Source: Paracoccaceae bacterium
GTDB taxonomy: Bacteria; Pseudomonadota; Alphaproteobacteria; Rhodobacterales; Rhodobacteraceae
DNA length: 15,476 nt
Direction: 5' to 3'
NCBI GenBank assembly: GCA_015487335.1
Contig: WFPZ01000104.1
Span: 1-15,476 of the forward strand
The notes under the pieces were generated by a model that was not told the DNA's origin, made no database searches, and was given only the letters and a program-made list of their open reading frames with translations. A program made the translations under genes and the position numbers. Shown piece after piece: positions 14,431 to 15,476 of the stretch. Numbering within the stretch: position 1 is the first letter of the stretch; every line of letters begins with the position of its first letter.

Positions 14431-15476
14431 TCAGCTCTCGATGCGCGACAGGTCTGCAACGGAAAGGCAGATGCGGCGAATGCGGCCAAGCAGGTTCAGC
14501 CGGTTGCGCCGGACCACGCTGTTTTCGGTATTCACCTGAACCGCCTCGAAAAAATCGTCGATCGGGGCGCGCAGGGCGGCCATGGCCGCCATGGCGGCGG
14601 CGAAGTCTTCCCGTTCCATTGCCGGGGCGATGGCGGCCTCGGCCCGGTCGAGGGCGGCGAACAGCGCCTTTTCCTCGGGCCCTTCGGCATATTTCGGATC
14701 TGCCCCGTAGGAATATTCCACCCCGTCGCGCTCTTCGGCCTGGGTCAGGATGTTGTTGGCCCGCTTGAAGCCCAGCAACAGGTTCTCGCCGTCATCGGTC
14801 TTGAGGAAATCGGCCAGCGCCGCGGCCCGGCGGGCCAGCAGCACCAGATCATCGTTGCCGGGCATGGCGATGCAGGCATCGATCACGTCATGGCGGATGC
14901 CCTGCTCGCGCAGGTGCACCTTGAGACGGTCGTGAAAGAAGGCCAGCAACTCGTTCACATCGGCAAAGGCGCTCCCGTCCTCGCGCTGGCGGGGGCCGGC
15001 GATATCATTTGCCACCTTGAACTTTTCCACGAGCTTCAGCCGCAACCCGTTTTCCAGCAGAATGCGGATCACCCCCAGCGCGGCACGGCGCAGCGCGAAA
15101 GGATCCTTGGAGCCGGTGGGCTTTTCGCCGATGGCCCAGAAGCCGGTGAGCATGTCGAGCTTGTCGGCCAGGGCCACGGCCACCGAAACCGGCGCCGAGG
15201 GCACCATGTCGGAGGGGCCCAGCGGCGAGTAATGCTCTTCGCAGGCCTCGGGCACCCCGTCGGCCAGCCCCGCGGCGCGGGCGTAGTACTTGCCCATGGT
15301 GCCCTGAAGCTCGGGGAACTCGTAGACCATCTGCGAGGCCAGATCGGCCTTGGCCACCCGCGCGGCCAGCGCCGCGATCTCGGGGTCGGCACCGACGCAA
15401 GGGGCCAGATCGCGGGCCAGTTCCGCGATGCGGGCGATCCGCTCGGCCTGGCTGCCCAGCCGGTTGTGGAAGGTGA
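14431..15476 (-). CDS. glyS: Glycyl-tRNA synthetase beta subunit, C-terminal part (5' end beyond window)
   Basis: About 348 residues are visible, roughly the C-terminal half of the ~690-residue beta subunit; the frame is open to the window edge, so the true start lies outside. The segment has the family block ELQGTMGKYYARAAG, then EEHYSPLGPSDMVPSAPVSVAVALADKLD and the hallmark EKPTGSKDPFALRRAALGVIRILLE (about 15085-15120), followed by a helical DALR-type region towards the end (VMEREDFAAAMAAMAALRAPIDDFFEAVQV-like helices, ending in RLNLLGRIRRICLSVADLSRIES). With GlyQ it forms the alpha2beta2 enzyme that charges tRNA-Gly. glyQ is expected upstream, outside the window. No irregularity seen. Confidence 0.97.
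   Translation of the reverse strand, partial: TFHNRLGSQAERIARIAELARDLAPCVGADPEIAALAARVAKADLASQMVYEFPELQGTMGKYYARAAGLADGVPEACEEHYSPLGPSDMVPSAPVSVAVALADKLDMLTGFWAIGEKPTGSKDPFALRRAALGVIRILLENGLRLKLVEKFKVANDIAGPRQREDGSAFADVNELLAFFHDRLKVHLREQGIRHDVIDACIAMPGNDDLVLLARRAAALADFLKTDDGENLLLGFKRANNILTQAEERDGVEYSYGADPKYAEGPEEKALFAALDRAEAAIAPAMEREDFAAAMAAMAALRAPIDDFFEAVQVNTENSVVRRNRLNLLGRIRRICLSVADLSRIES

Noticed and set aside
11726..14539. Open frame of 937 codons on the plus strand opposite ppdK
   Set aside because: It is rich in His, Gln, Arg and Gly with no family motif, as expected for the antisense of a GC-rich gene; ppdK on the other strand has clear conserved motifs.

Overview
The window looks like a chromosomal housekeeping stretch from an alphaproteobacterium of the Rhodobacteraceae (roseobacter/Rhodobacter group). 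The grounds are high GC with strong third-position GC bias, long open antisense frames, a glyS-ppdK-cell wall hydrolase-folB-folP-glmM block of the type I associate with that family, and an FnrL-type box. Species cannot be assigned. There is no RNA gene, CRISPR array, insertion sequence, prophage or integrase. No gap between genes exceeds 200 bases. I did not find a clear new defence or mobile system; the interest lies in regulatory sites and in variant enzymes.

Region 1 (1-3104). A periplasmic DUF411 metal-binding protein (minus strand, cut by the window edge) has its own promoter region with a perfect FNR-type box. Next is a GntR/FCD regulator (minus). Divergent from it are a HAD pyrimidine-5'-nucleotidase-like gene and a UbiH/COQ6-type FAD hydroxylase, joined by an ATGA overlap.

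Region 2 (3115-6525). A class V aminotransferase and two Lrp/AsnC regulators (minus; the regulators overlap by ATGA) face away from ilvC (plus), the ketol-acid reductoisomerase of branched-chain amino acid synthesis. The 131-base divergent intergenic region is AT-rich and carries at least three dyads, including one with 13/14-base arms, so the paired regulators probably control ilvC and themselves. A hairpin-rich element, probably interspersed elsewhere in the genome, follows the second regulator. A strong terminator follows ilvC.

Region 3 (6620-7462). A membrane-anchored SDH/ClpP-class serine protease-like protein stands alone on the plus strand.

Region 4 (7475-15476, all minus). In transcription order: glyS (C-terminal part), ppdK, a SleB-type cell wall hydrolase, folB with a long uncharacterised C-terminal extension, folP and glmM. 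The last four run close together (gaps 76, 17 and 2 bases) and couple folate synthesis with peptidoglycan precursor and turnover functions. The PpdK keeps its phosphohistidine and PEP/pyruvate site but lacks several ATP-site residues, which is the most unusual protein-level observation in the window.
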